NCBI GenBank assembly: GCA_002839675.1
Contig: PGYM01000002.1
Span: forward strand, 352,111-416,110
Reading direction: 5' to 3'
Source: Methanomicrobiales archaeon HGW-Methanomicrobiales-1
GTDB taxonomy: Archaea > Halobacteriota > Methanomicrobia > Methanomicrobiales > Methanospirillaceae
Length of the DNA: 64,000 bases
The notes beneath the pieces were generated by a model. It saw nothing but the letters and a program-made list of their open reading frames with translations, was not told the DNA's origin and searched no databases. Of the stretch, positions 44,750-53,334 are shown one piece after another (position 1 is the stretch's first letter; every line of letters starts with the position of its first letter). Both the position numbers and the translations under genes were made by a program.

Positions 44750-45304
44750 TCAAGCCTTATCGTTCTCACCCTGAATCTTCTCCACCATCGAAGGAATACC
44801 CGTCTCGCCCATCTGCCAAAGGGTCAGCGACGCACAGGTGCGGAGGAGTGCATCGGCATCATCCAGCCGCCGGGTGAGCGGCTCAACCGCAGGTTTTCCT
44901 ATCCGGCAGAGCGCACGCGAGAGATTGCCCCTCAGGTCTGCATCATCGCTCGCCATTGCATCAATGATTGGTTCAACGGCAGGTGCACCCATATTCCCGA
45001 GAGCCGCTGCGGCATAGCGCCGGAAATCCGGTTCCTTATTCACCTTCATCGCAGCAATCAGGGATGCAATTGCCAGCCCGCCGATCCGGGAGAGGGCAAC
45101 TGCCGCGTACCAGCGGTGATCATTGTCCGTAGCATCGGCAAGTGCCTTTACCAGGAACGGTACCGCACATGCACCATACTCCCCGAGTGCCTGTACCGCC
45201 TCGTGCCGGATATCGATAGACGCGTTTCCCAGTGCAGCGATAAGATCCCCGATCTTCTGGTCATCGGATTTGCCGGGGACATCTTGGGAATTCTGCAGTG
45301 TCAT
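44750..45304 (-). CDS. HEAT-repeat (PBS-lyase type) protein, short
   Basis: 184 residues made of about five HEAT/PBS-lyase repeats of ~31 residues ('VQALGEYGACAVPFLVKAL', 'AAALGNMGAPAVEPIIDAM', 'SRALCRIGKPAVEPLTRRL'). The helical solenoid suggests a protein-binding scaffold. It starts 7 bases after the longer HEAT protein on the same strand, and the two share repeat wording, so they are likely duplicates acting together. Confidence 0.87.
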   Translation of the reverse strand: MTLQNSQDVPGKSDDQKIGDLIAALGNASIDIRHEAVQALGEYGACAVPFLVKALADATDNDHRWYAAVALSRIGGLAIASLIAAMKVNKEPDFRRYAAAALGNMGAPAVEPIIDAMASDDADLRGNLSRALCRIGKPAVEPLTRRLDDADALLRTCASLTLWQMGETGIPSMVEKIQGENDKA

Positions 45305-45311
45305 GATAACC

Positions 45312-46187
45312 TCAGTTTATGGTATTATCCTTCTTTTTTATGGTTCCTTCCCGTATCCTGCATACCAGCGGTCCGACCGCCGGAATCAGGATTGCATCGA
45401 TGGCATCGGCTATCGCCTTCCTCTCATTATCATCCGCATTTTCGAGAAGCTGGATAAGGGGCTCAATCGCATCTGCGTTCTTAAGCTCCCCGAGCGCAGT
45501 CATGACTTCGATACGGGTCTCCCCCTTTGCACTCTTTAAAAAACCCAGCAGGGGGCCGAGCGCAGGAGTACCGATTGCAGCAAGCGCAGCCGCAGCTTCT
45601 GCCCTGACCATCACCTGCTCATCAGCAAGTGCCAGGATCAGGGGTTCAACGGCAAGGGGATTTTTTATCTTCCCCAGTGCCAGCGCGGCCCCCCACCGCA
45701 CACCTGGTTCATCGTTTTTGAGGGCATGCATGAGAGAGGGAATTGCCGGTTCGCCGATCATACTAAGTGCGTGGGCAGCCCGGCTTCTCACAAACCGGTC
45801 TTCATCGGAAAGAAGCCGGATGAGGGGTTCAACGGCATCCGGGTTCCCGATCTCACCGAGGGCGATTGCCGCTTTCCAGCGGACATCGTCATCCGGGTAC
45901 TGAAGGACTGCAATGAGCGGCTCGACTGCGGGATTTCCTATCTTCGAGAGTGCTTCTGCCGCTTTCCACCGCACCCCGCTGAACTCGTCCCGTTTTAATG
46001 CATTAATGAGTGGCGCGACCGCCTTTTCATCCCCGAGGTTTCCCAGCGCTTCCGCCGCCTCGTACTGCACAACCGGGTCCTTGTGTTCCAGAAGGCGGGC
46101 AAGACTTGCAATATCCCATCGTCCCTGAAGATTTTTTACATCCGGTCCGAAGAGTCCGGCGCGAGTGAACCGTTCAAAAAAAGCCAT
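45312..46187 (-). CDS. HEAT-repeat (PBS-lyase type) protein, long
   Basis: 291 residues with about eight HEAT repeats of ~31 residues ('AAEALGNLGDEKAVAPLINAL', 'AAIALGEIGNPDAVEPLIRLL', 'AHALSMIGEPAIPSLMHAL'), each with the A-L-G-x-I-G turn. The ATG at 46187 gives the family-typical start 'MAFFERFTRAGLFGPDVKNL'; upstream in-frame starts (to 46430) add an unrelated hydrophobic stretch and are not favoured. Function unknown; in other species such proteins act as scaffolds or chaperones. Confidence 0.85.
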   Translation of the reverse strand: MAFFERFTRAGLFGPDVKNLQGRWDIASLARLLEHKDPVVQYEAAEALGNLGDEKAVAPLINALKRDEFSGVRWKAAEALSKIGNPAVEPLIAVLQYPDDDVRWKAAIALGEIGNPDAVEPLIRLLSDEDRFVRSRAAHALSMIGEPAIPSLMHALKNDEPGVRWGAALALGKIKNPLAVEPLILALADEQVMVRAEAAAALAAIGTPALGPLLGFLKSAKGETRIEVMTALGELKNADAIEPLIQLLENADDNERKAIADAIDAILIPAVGPLVCRIREGTIKKKDNTIN

Positions 46188-46587
46188 TTCCACGACAATT
46201 GGCACCATCAGGTAAAGAAGACGTTTGTACCTGAAAACCGACGGGATAAATTCCATCTGATGATACTTTGGCAAGAAAGAGATAAATGGATTGTGTGTTG
46301 TTCGCAGGGTGAGGGGATCTCTCGAAGAGAGATGGATGAACATTCCGATGAGGTTCAATAATATCAGTGAACATTTACCGAAACGAAATTCTCTGTTTCG
46401 GAAAACCGGGTTCGGGGGATTGTTTCTCAATCCGGGATGTAAGAATCCCGGTAAGATACCAAAAGGAATTTTTCCGGCAATATTCGACTGATCACAGGAA
46501 TGAGCAGGATCACTGTTTTGTGATAGGCAGGTGAATACTTACTATCAACAGCGCTCTGTACGGCGCTCTGCACAGGAACAGACTACC
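46188..46587 (+). promoter_or_regulatory. Structured 5' region of the DUF1646 transporter gene
   Basis: The 400-base gap holds two perfect 7-bp hairpins on the plus strand: CCGAAAC/GTTTCGG (46378-46384 and 46395-46401) and CCGGGAT/ATCCCGG (46432-46438 and 46445-46451, 6-base loop). Weaker stems such as ATCAC/GTGAT (near 46520-46540) and a direct repeat GCGCTCTG (around 46550 and 46563) follow before the ATG. It may be a regulated leader; no known riboswitch consensus was verified. Confidence 0.4.
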
Positions 46588-47712
46588 ATGGAACAGCTCT
46601 TAATCGTCAATATCCTGCTTGTTTGTATTTTCATCGTCGTACTGGTGCTGCCGTTCAAAGTCAGAAAAATAGAGGAAAATCTTGAGGTCTTCCTGTTCAT
46701 CTGCGGAACTGCGGCCCTGACTGCGGCCAGTTTTGCCGCAGTGAACGGGGAAACCTTCGGGTGGACAACGACAATCGTTCTCGAGGCACTTTCCGCTCCG
46801 ATCATGATCACGACAGTTGCCGGTATCCCTGTCGGCATTGTCCAGATCGTGCTCATCATGGGATTGATCATTTATTTTGCCCACACGCAGATCAAGATCG
46901 CAATCCAGGCGATAGTAGACCGGATCCCCCTTTCTGTCATCGTCTTCTTCCTGATCTGCGGTCTTGGGATCATTTCCAGTGTGATCTCGGCAATTCTTGC
47001 TGCCATCATTCTTGTTGAAATTGTCTGCGCACTCCCGCTCGGGCGGCAGGAAAAGATCGGCGTTACCGTGATCTCCTGTTTTTCCATTGGCCTGGGAGCC
47101 GCCCTTACCCCGCTCGGAGAGCCGCTCTCCACGATCGCAGTCTCAAAACTGATCGGTGATCCGTACCATGCGGGTTTTACGTTCCTTTTCAATCTGCTGG
47201 GGATCTATATCATCCCCGGTATCCTTGCACTTGGGGTTCTCGGGGTGGTTTACTTACGGCGACAGGGAGCCGGCGATGAAGGACTTGAGTGTAACCTTGT
47301 CCGCGAGAGTATCCGCGACGTTGTAATCCGCGCAGGAAAAGTCTACCTGTTCATCATGGCCCTCGTCTTTTTAGGCGAGGGATTCAAGCCGCTCATCCTT
47401 GAGTATATCATCCAGATCCCGTCAGAGGGCCTTTACTGGGTGAACATCGTGTCTGCGGTGCTCGACAATGCAACCCTTGCAGCCGCAGAGATCGGACCGC
47501 AACTCACCCTGATCCAGATTAAAAGCGCGTTAATGGGATTACTTATCGCAGGAGGCATGTTGATCCCCGGTAACATCCCCAATATTATTGCAGCAGGCAA
47601 AATGGGCATTACCAGCAAAGAATGGGCGAGATACGGTTTACCCCTTGGTTTTGCCCTGATGTTGGTCTTCTTTGTAATTCTTTTCGTGCCGGCATATCTC
47701 GGCATTGCATAA
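46588..47712 (+). CDS. DUF1646 membrane transporter
   Basis: 374 residues with about ten predicted membrane helices. It matches DUF1646, a group related to ArsB/NhaD ion transporters; conserved segments include 'GLGAALTPLGEPLSTIA' and 'SAVLDNATLAAAEIGPQL' with Asn and Asp inside the membrane, and 'GGMLIPGNIPNIIAA'. It is probably a cation or anion antiporter; in some bacteria DUF1646 genes are controlled by sodium riboswitches. The ATG at 46588 is chosen; a GTG at 46531 would add a polar tail. It lies next to the ATP synthase block, where ion balance matters. Confidence 0.87.
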   Translation: MEQLLIVNILLVCIFIVVLVLPFKVRKIEENLEVFLFICGTAALTAASFAAVNGETFGWTTTIVLEALSAPIMITTVAGIPVGIVQIVLIMGLIIYFAHTQIKIAIQAIVDRIPLSVIVFFLICGLGIISSVISAILAAIILVEIVCALPLGRQEKIGVTVISCFSIGLGAALTPLGEPLSTIAVSKLIGDPYHAGFTFLFNLLGIYIIPGILALGVLGVVYLRRQGAGDEGLECNLVRESIRDVVIRAGKVYLFIMALVFLGEGFKPLILEYIIQIPSEGLYWVNIVSAVLDNATLAAAEIGPQLTLIQIKSALMGLLIAGGMLIPGNIPNIIAAGKMGITSKEWARYGLPLGFALMLVFFVILFVPAYLGIA

Positions 47713-47875
47713 TTATCCTTTTTCCCGACTGCACGGGATTTTTAGTTTCAGTGGTTCCGGAAAGGATCTGCCCGCATGATTTCCTGTGAGAATCGCAGGA
47801 AGCCCCGACCGAATCACGTTTTTCCCCCAATAAAATATAAGAAACTATTTATTCACACCAGATGGTATAAACCAA

Positions 47876-47883
47876 TTAATATA
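47876..47883 (+). promoter_or_regulatory. TATA box of the ATP synthase H-I operon
   Basis: TTAATATA lies about 28 bases before the ATG at 47904 and predicts a transcript start at that ATG, giving a leaderless first gene. Confidence 0.45.
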
Positions 47884-47903
47884 TCCGGGGGTATCTCAGC
47901 GCA

Positions 47904-48104
47904 ATGGTCCAGGACATTCTCAAAGCAATTGATGCTCTGAAAACCACGACCGTCGGGAGATGCCGCCAGCGAATCGAAGAGGCAGCCCGGAAAGCACGTG
48001 AATTGCGGGGAAGCGGGCGGACCGAAGAAGAGAGGAAACAATCCGGATCCTGCGAACCGCAATGCGGGGTTACCTCAATCCTGAAACGCAGGCACGGGCT
48101 GTAA
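47904..48104 (+). CDS. Small protein at the head of the ATP synthase H-I operon
   Basis: 66 residues. The N-terminal half is an amphipathic helix ('KAIDALKTTTVGRCRQRIEEAA'), with a charged middle and two Cys ('SGSCEPQCG') near the C-terminus. It could be a remnant or relative of subunit H, whose helix is similar in character, but no firm match is seen. The ATG sits at the expected transcript start, and subunit H follows after 13 bases. A chance frame cannot be excluded. Confidence 0.5.
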   Translation: MVQDILKAIDALKTTTVGRCRQRIEEAARKARELRGSGRTEEERKQSGSCEPQCGVTSILKRRHGL

Positions 48105-48117
48105 CGGGGGTTAAGGA

Positions 48118-48432
48118 ATGGAAAAGACGCTGCTGCAACAGATCCGGGAAAAAGAACAGGATGTGGCAAAAAAGATCGAGGATGTGAAAGCCGGGACGGA
48201 AGCATCCATTGCTGCAGCAAAAACTGATGCCGAAAACCTGCTCTGCACCGCAGACGCCGAAGGAAAAAAAGCGTCTGAAGAGATATACTGGCGGGAGAAA
48301 GGTCTGGCCGAGGCCCGGGTTGAACAGTTAAGACGGGACGCGACACGCGATGCGGAGACAATCGCAGAAAAAGGCAGGAAAAATATTCCCGCAGCAACAG
48401 ATGCCATCGTGCGCTATGTGACCATGGAATAG
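48118..48432 (+). CDS. ahaH: A1AO ATP synthase subunit H
   Basis: 104 residues, almost all a charged coiled coil ('IREKEQDVAKKIEDVKAGTE', 'AEGKKASEEIYWREKG', 'RDAETIAEKGRKNI'). Subunit H pairs with E as a peripheral stalk that holds the A1 head still against rotation. AAGGA lies just before the ATG. It is followed by subunit I after 23 bases, the usual order H-I. Confidence 0.9.
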   Translation: MEKTLLQQIREKEQDVAKKIEDVKAGTEASIAAAKTDAENLLCTADAEGKKASEEIYWREKGLAEARVEQLRRDATRDAETIAEKGRKNIPAATDAIVRYVTME

Positions 48433-48455
48433 TCCGCTATTCGGAGAGGTTTCCT

Positions 48456-50384
48456 GTGCTCCAGCAGATGAAACGAATCCAGGTGATAGGACCAAAACCG
48501 GCATTCAATCAGGTAGTTGACCTGTTGTACCAGGAAGGAACGCTTCATCTCGAAGACGTTTCCCTGGCAGTCTCCCCGGATGAGATCCCGTTACAGAAAG
48601 TGGTACTGGATACCGCAACCTCCGTTGCGGATGTATTGGGAAAGATCAACGGTATCTTTTCAACACTTCCCACGATAACCGATGATCCGGCACGCCAGCG
48701 GGAACTCTTACACACAATCCGGAAGGAGAGCCATGAACAGGTTCTGGAACGGGCACAGGATATCATCGGGAAACTGGAATCCACTACCCGCAATCTTGCA
48801 TCCCGGAAGAGTGAACTCTCCTTAACCATCACGGCCCTGAACCGTTACTCAAAAGTCCTTGAAATACTCCAGCCGCTCGAACGCGAACTGCCCATGCTGG
48901 AGGGATTTGAAGTCACGATTCTTTTGATCCAGAAGGAACACAGCGAAGTTGTCGACCTGATAAAAAAGGAACTGGAGAGCATCACCAATAACGAGTTCGA
49001 GATGACATCGACAACGGTTGATGCTGAGACGCTTGCCGCGATCATGATCTTTAACAAACGGCATTCCGAACAGGTCCACTCCTTCATCTACTCGGTCAAC
49101 GTGAACGAAGTGCGCCTGCCCCGGGAATATATGGGAAAGCCGTTTTACGAGATGTATGCCCTGATCGAGGAGAACAAGCTCCACGCCGGTACTGAAATTA
49201 AGAAGATCGAGGAGGAACTGTTTACGCTTTCCTCTGCCTGGTACCAGGAACTCTCGGTCTTAAAAAAGATCCTTGAGGATATGAACGATGAACTGGGTGC
49301 TTTTTCGAATTTTGCCCTGTCGGAATATACGTTCGTCATCATGGGCTGGATTCCCAAAAAGAAGATGCAGACAGTAAGAAAATCCCTGGCGGACCGGTTC
49401 GCCAACCGGGTGGTGGTTAAAGAACTGGACACGACAGAAAAGGATATGGAGGCAGCGCCGGTCTTTTACGATAACCCGCGCTGGGTAAAACCCTTTGAGA
49501 TCATCATGCAGCTGGTCGCCCCTCCCCGGTACCGGGAGATCGATCCATCGCCGATCCTTGCCATCTTTTTCCCGCTCTTCTTCGGGCTCATGGTAGGCGA
49601 TATCGGGTACGGGATCGTTATTCTCCTGATCGCCCTGCTCATCAAAAAGAGATTAAAGGACATGACATTTGCCGTCAGTCTTGCCGATATCCTCATCATC
49701 TCGTCGATCCCGACCATCATCTTCGGGTACCTGTTCGGCGAGTTTTTCGGGGATTTCGGTGAGATGATGGGCTGGCTGCACCCGGTGCAGTTCCTCGGTA
49801 TCACGTGGAACCGGGTCGAGGCAATGATCCCGATGCTGATCCTCGCGATCATGATTGGCGTCATCCATGTCTTTTTGGGTCTCATCATCGGCATGCGCAA
49901 CGCGATCATAACAAAAAGCAAAAAGCACCTTGCTGAAAAAGCCGGCATGCTGCTCATGCTGATCGGGCTCATCGTTGCCCTGGTAACGCTGGCAGAAATC
50001 GCTCCGGAGACCGGGATTTATCCCGCCGGTGTTCTCGTGATCATCGCGCTGCCCCTGATCCTTTTTGGTGCGGGAGTCTTTGGGACGATCGAGGTCATGA
50101 GTACGGTGGGAAACATCCTTTCCTATGCCCGTCTGATGGCGATCGGTATGGCGTCCGTGATTCTCGCGATGGTGGCGAACCGGCTGGGTGAGTCCTTCGA
50201 GATCGCTGCCATTGGGATCATTGTGGCGTTGCTGCTGCATGCACTGAATATTATGCTTGCGATGTTCAGTCCCTCGATCCATTCGATGCGTCTGCATATC
50301 GTGGAGTTCTTCTCGAAGTTCTATTCCGGGGGCGGTGTGGTGTATAAGCCGTTCCGGAAGGCGGTGGTGGAGGAGGGTAAGTAG
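48456..50384 (+). CDS. ahaI: A1AO ATP synthase subunit I (membrane stator, a-subunit)
   Basis: 642 residues. The N-terminal ~340 residues are cytoplasmic with two coiled-coil arms; the C-terminal half has seven to eight membrane helices ('PILAIFFPLFFGLMVGDIGYG', 'IEVMSTVGNILSYARLMAIG'). The conserved Arg in 'SYARLMAIGMA' (about residue 557) faces the rotor glutamate and is essential for ion passage. The start is GTG 48456 with GGAGAGGT (48442-48449) 6 bases upstream; the ATG at 48468 lacks such a site. Confidence 0.94.
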   Translation: MLQQMKRIQVIGPKPAFNQVVDLLYQEGTLHLEDVSLAVSPDEIPLQKVVLDTATSVADVLGKINGIFSTLPTITDDPARQRELLHTIRKESHEQVLERAQDIIGKLESTTRNLASRKSELSLTITALNRYSKVLEILQPLERELPMLEGFEVTILLIQKEHSEVVDLIKKELESITNNEFEMTSTTVDAETLAAIMIFNKRHSEQVHSFIYSVNVNEVRLPREYMGKPFYEMYALIEENKLHAGTEIKKIEEELFTLSSAWYQELSVLKKILEDMNDELGAFSNFALSEYTFVIMGWIPKKKMQTVRKSLADRFANRVVVKELDTTEKDMEAAPVFYDNPRWVKPFEIIMQLVAPPRYREIDPSPILAIFFPLFFGLMVGDIGYGIVILLIALLIKKRLKDMTFAVSLADILIISSIPTIIFGYLFGEFFGDFGEMMGWLHPVQFLGITWNRVEAMIPMLILAIMIGVIHVFLGLIIGMRNAIITKSKKHLAEKAGMLLMLIGLIVALVTLAEIAPETGIYPAGVLVIIALPLILFGAGVFGTIEVMSTVGNILSYARLMAIGMASVILAMVANRLGESFEIAAIGIIVALLLHALNIMLAMFSPSIHSMRLHIVEFFSKFYSGGGVVYKPFRKAVVEEGK

Positions 50385-50747
50385 AGTTCGGGGGGCTGGT
50401 GTTGGAGCGGGGCCGGGGAACGGGAATTTCCCGTATTGGTTAATCATTTGGACCAATGGGTGCCGGGCTTTTTTTAGTGGGGTTTGGTTAACTTTTTTTT
50501 CAATCAAAGTCCGGTTAAAAATTTTTAATCAAAGTCTGATATTTTTTTTTAAGCAAGGTCCGATTGAAAAATAAAATTCGAAGTCTGGCTGGAATTTTTT
50601 GAGCAAGATCCGATTTGAAAATTTTAAGCAGAGTCTGGTTGAAAAAATAAAATCAAAGTCCAGCACCCCCACCCCGGTTTTCTGCAAAGAGCCCCTCACT
50701 AATTTATTATACTGACCGGAAAAAGAGAGTACCAGGAACAACAGGCC
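50385..50747. other. Gap with palindrome and 25-bp-period repeat array
   Basis: 363 bases between ahaI and the STAS gene. It begins with the inverted repeat ACGGGAA-T-TTCCCGT (50420-50434), then a degenerate GGTTTGGTT (50481-50489), then the seven-copy array described separately. From 50665 to the STAS start there is a C-rich stretch and an AT-rich promoter-like region (50699-50712). No ORF is supported. Confidence 0.6.
50503..50664 (+). repeat. Seven-copy 25-bp-period repeat array with AT spacers
   Basis: A ~14-base core close to AKCAAAGTCYGRTT starts at 50503, 50528, 50552, 50577, 50602, 50627 and 50652, so spacing is 25, 24, 25, 25, 25 and 25. Between cores lie ~11 bases of almost only A and T. 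Copies 1, 3 and 5 read TCCG and copy 7 reads TCCA, while copies 2, 4 and 6 read TCTG, so a 50-bp double unit is likely. It is too short and regular in its spacers for CRISPR. It resembles iteron or protein-binding arrays. Confidence 0.85.
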
Positions 50748-51089
50748 ATGACACTGTGCGAAGTACGAACCAGCGGGGATATTACCATTGTTGTAATGCC
50801 CCTCCAGATTGACCATGTCGCGGCATTGACACTGGACCACGAGCTCCATGAACTCGCCCTCCGGGAACCAAAGGGACTGTTCTGCGATTTTTCATCCACA
50901 AAATACATCTCCAGTTCCGGGCTCCGAATCATTCTCAAGACTGCAAAGACCGTAAAAGCAGCGGGAGGCCACTTCGGGGTCTTCTCCCTTACGCATTTTG
51001 TCGACCATATATTCTCCCTGTCCGGGTTCGCTCAGGTTGTCTCCATCTACGATACCGAAGAAGGGGCCATCCGGGCGGTTACCCACTAG
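50748..51089 (+). CDS. STAS-domain protein (anti-sigma factor antagonist-like)
   Basis: 113 residues forming a single STAS domain. The phosphorylatable Ser region is 'STKYISSSGLRIILKTA' (Ser55-57), matching the DxxxxSSxGL switch of SpoIIAA-type proteins. In bacteria these are switched by kinases and bind anti-sigma factors; archaea lack sigma factors, so here a role in signalling with an HATPase_c kinase or transporter control is more likely, and no partner is adjacent. It stands at the meeting point of the two ATP synthase arms. Confidence 0.9.
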   Translation: MTLCEVRTSGDITIVVMPLQIDHVAALTLDHELHELALREPKGLFCDFSSTKYISSSGLRIILKTAKTVKAAGGHFGVFSLTHFVDHIFSLSGFAQVVSIYDTEEGAIRAVTH

Positions 51090-51254
51090 GTCCTACTTTT
51101 CTAAAATAACCAGAGGTATCCGGCAACAACAAAAAAGAGCCGGATTGCGATCACCAGCCAAAAGCCGTTCCCTGAAATCCCGCGAAAAACAGATCAAAAT
51201 ATTCAACTAAAATCCAACAGGAAAAACAGATTCTGGATCCAGCCATAGTACAGA

Positions 51255-51926
51255 TTAAGGACCTCGCATCGCAGCTTCTTTCTTCTCCTTCGCCTTCTTT
51301 TTCTTCTTCTCAAGAATGCTCTTGACCTTCTTTAACCGGAACAGGTCCTCGCGTTCCCGCTCCTCGATAGCGTTCTTGATGTACTTCGCCTGGCTTTTCA
51401 GTTCGGGGATCAGGATCTGCTCCAGTGCATTGACCCGCCGGCGGTTCATCTGGATCTCCGACCCCAGCCGCCGCATGGCAGTCTCGGTCTCGGCGAGCTG
51501 GATGAGCAGGTCCAGCTCGGCTTCGAACCGCTCGGCGGTCTCATCAATCCTCCCGCTCGTGGAGATGATCCCGTAGCCCCGTTCCATCATACTTTTCGAG
51601 ATCCGTTTCTTCTCGATCACTGGGACCGGGACACCCATAATGTTCTTGCCGGTGATATCGACCGTGATCGATCTCCGCGTGGCAAAAGATGCGGATTTGA
51701 GCGTGACCGGATCATCGACTGCCTGGGCAATCATGAGGGCGAGATCGGCTTCCTTGGAGACCAGTTCCAGCTCATCGCGGGAGTTCGAGACGGTGTTTAA
51801 GATCTTGAAAAATTCCTGGATGAGCGCATCCATCTTCTCCCGTAAGAGATCCCGGCCCTGCTCTGCAAGCTTGATCTGGGATTTCTTCCGCATCAGCTCC
51901 ATCCGGGTGGGCTTGACCTGCTCCAT
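51255..51926 (-). CDS. ahaD: A1AO ATP synthase subunit D (central stalk)
   Basis: 223 residues, long coiled coil ('KPTRMELMRKKSQIKLAEQG' at the start, 'LGSEIQMNRRRVNALEQILI' near residue 150). Subunit D is the rotating axle inside the A3B3 head. The ATG at 51926 follows the ahaB stop by one base; longer frames read into ahaB. A Lys/Glu-rich tail ends the protein. Confidence 0.94.
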   Translation of the reverse strand: MEQVKPTRMELMRKKSQIKLAEQGRDLLREKMDALIQEFFKILNTVSNSRDELELVSKEADLALMIAQAVDDPVTLKSASFATRRSITVDITGKNIMGVPVPVIEKKRISKSMMERGYGIISTSGRIDETAERFEAELDLLIQLAETETAMRRLGSEIQMNRRRVNALEQILIPELKSQAKYIKNAIEEREREDLFRLKKVKSILEKKKKKAKEKKEAAMRGP

Positions 51927-51927
51927 A

Positions 51928-53334
51928 TCAGCCTCCGCCCGCTTCCTTATGCAGGGGATGGTATTTCTGGATGTGTTCCCGTTTAATCCGCTTGAGTTCT
52001 TCTTCGGGAAGCATGGCAAACAGTTCCCATGCGATTCTGAATGTATCCTCTATCGACCGGTCTTCATCGCCCTGCGAGATGAACTGCTTCTCAAACCCAT
52101 CCGCTAACTTCAGGTATTTTTTATCCAGTTCCGTCAGGGCTTCCTCCCCGACAATCGCCACCAGCCGGCGCAGATCCCGGCCATAGGCATACGATGCGTA
52201 CAACTGATCGGCAACTCCCCGGTGATCTTCCCGGGTCTTGCCGGTCCCGATCCCCAAGTTCATGAGCCGGGAGAGACAGGGAAGGGCATCAACCGGTGGA
52301 TATGCTCCCCTGCGGAAGAGGTCCCGGGACAGGACAATCTGCCCTTCGGTGATGTATCCCGTGAGATCGGGCACCGGGTGGGTGATGTCATCGTCCGGCA
52401 TGGTCAGGATCGGGAGCTGGGTGATCGAACCTTTCTTTCCTTTCAACCTGCCGGCCCGCTCATAAATCGTGGAGAGGTCCGTGTACATATAGCCGGGATA
52501 GCCCCGCCGGCCGGGCACTTCTTCCCGGGCAGTCGAGATCTCCCGGAGGGCTTCGCAGTAATTGATCATGTCGGTCAGGATTACGAGCACGTGCAGGTGG
52601 TGGGTGAACGCGAGGAACTCTGCGACCGTCAGCCCGCACCGGGGGGCGGCGAGCCGTTCCACCGTGGGATCGTCGGCGAGGTTCATAAAAAAGACCACCC
52701 GTTCGAGCGCCCCGGTCCGCTCGAAATCCCTCGTGAAGAAGGACGCTTCCTTGTGGGTGATACCCATCGCAACAAAGACCACGGCAAACTTCTCCCCCTC
52801 ACCCCGCACTTTTGCCTGCCGGGCAATCTGGGCTGCAAGCTTGCTGGCGGGAAGACCCGAGCCGGAGAAGATCGGCAGTTTCTGGCCCCGCACCAGCGTG
52901 TTGAGCCCGTCGATTGCCGACATGCCGGTCTGGATAAAATCCGCCGGCTTGTCCCGTGCCGTGGGGTTAATGGGCGTGCCGGCAATATCGAGGATCGCCT
53001 CCGGTATGATCTCCGGGCCCCCGTCACGGGCTTTTCCCACGCCACTGAAGACCCGACCCAGCATATCCAGTGACACATTGATCCGGGCGGGTTCGCCGGT
53101 GAACCTGACCGTGGTATCCGTTGTATCGATACCCCGGGTGCCTTCGTACACCTGCACGACAGCGTGATCTTCTGATATGTCAAGTACCTGTCCGGTCCGG
53201 ACCTCCCCATCCCGCAGGGTGATCCGGACGATCTCCCCGAATGAGGCGCCTTTGACACCGTTGACAAAGATTAAGGGGCCCGATACATAATCGATTGTTT
53301 TGTACTCTTTTGTCACCAGCGAGACGGGTTTCAT
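51928..53334 (-). CDS. ahaB: A1AO ATP synthase subunit B
   Basis: 468 residues, the non-catalytic nucleotide-binding subunit. It keeps the fold but has '[16 protein letters not shown]' where the A subunit has a Walker A loop. Other signatures are '[18 protein letters not shown]' and '[21 protein letters not shown]'. Overlaps the end of ahaA by 4 bases. Confidence 0.96.
   Translation of the reverse strand: MKPVSLVTKEYKTIDYVSGPLIFVNGVKGASFGEIVRITLRDGEVRTGQVLDISEDHAVVQVYEGTRGIDTTDTTVRFTGEPARINVSLDMLGRVFSGVGKARDGGPEIIPEAILDIAGTPINPTARDKPADFIQTGMSAIDGLNTLVRGQKLPIFSGSGLPASKLAAQIARQAKVRGEGEKFAVVFVAMGITHKEASFFTRDFERTGALERVVFFMNLADDPTVERLAAPRCGLTVAEFLAFTHHLHVLVILTDMINYCEALREISTAREEVPGRRGYPGYMYTDLSTIYERAGRLKGKKGSITQLPILTMPDDDITHPVPDLTGYITEGQIVLSRDLFRRGAYPPVDALPCLSRLMNLGIGTGKTREDHRGVADQLYASYAYGRDLRRLVAIVGEEALTELDKKYLKLADGFEKQFISQGDEDRSIEDTFRIAWELFAMLPEEELKRIKREHIQKYHPLHKEAGGG

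Noticed and set aside
50503-50664. CRISPR array
   Set aside because: The repeat core is only ~14 bp and variable, and the spacers are ~11 bp of A and T. CRISPR repeats are 23-37 bp and near-identical with unique spacers, and no cas gene is present.
51090-51254. Minus-strand hydrophobic peptide of about 25 residues
   Set aside because: It resembles a membrane helix but has no start codon before an in-frame stop, so it is at most a decayed fragment.
52222-53073. Plus-strand frame of 283 codons opposite ahaB
   Set aside because: Antisense shadow of a conserved ATP synthase subunit.
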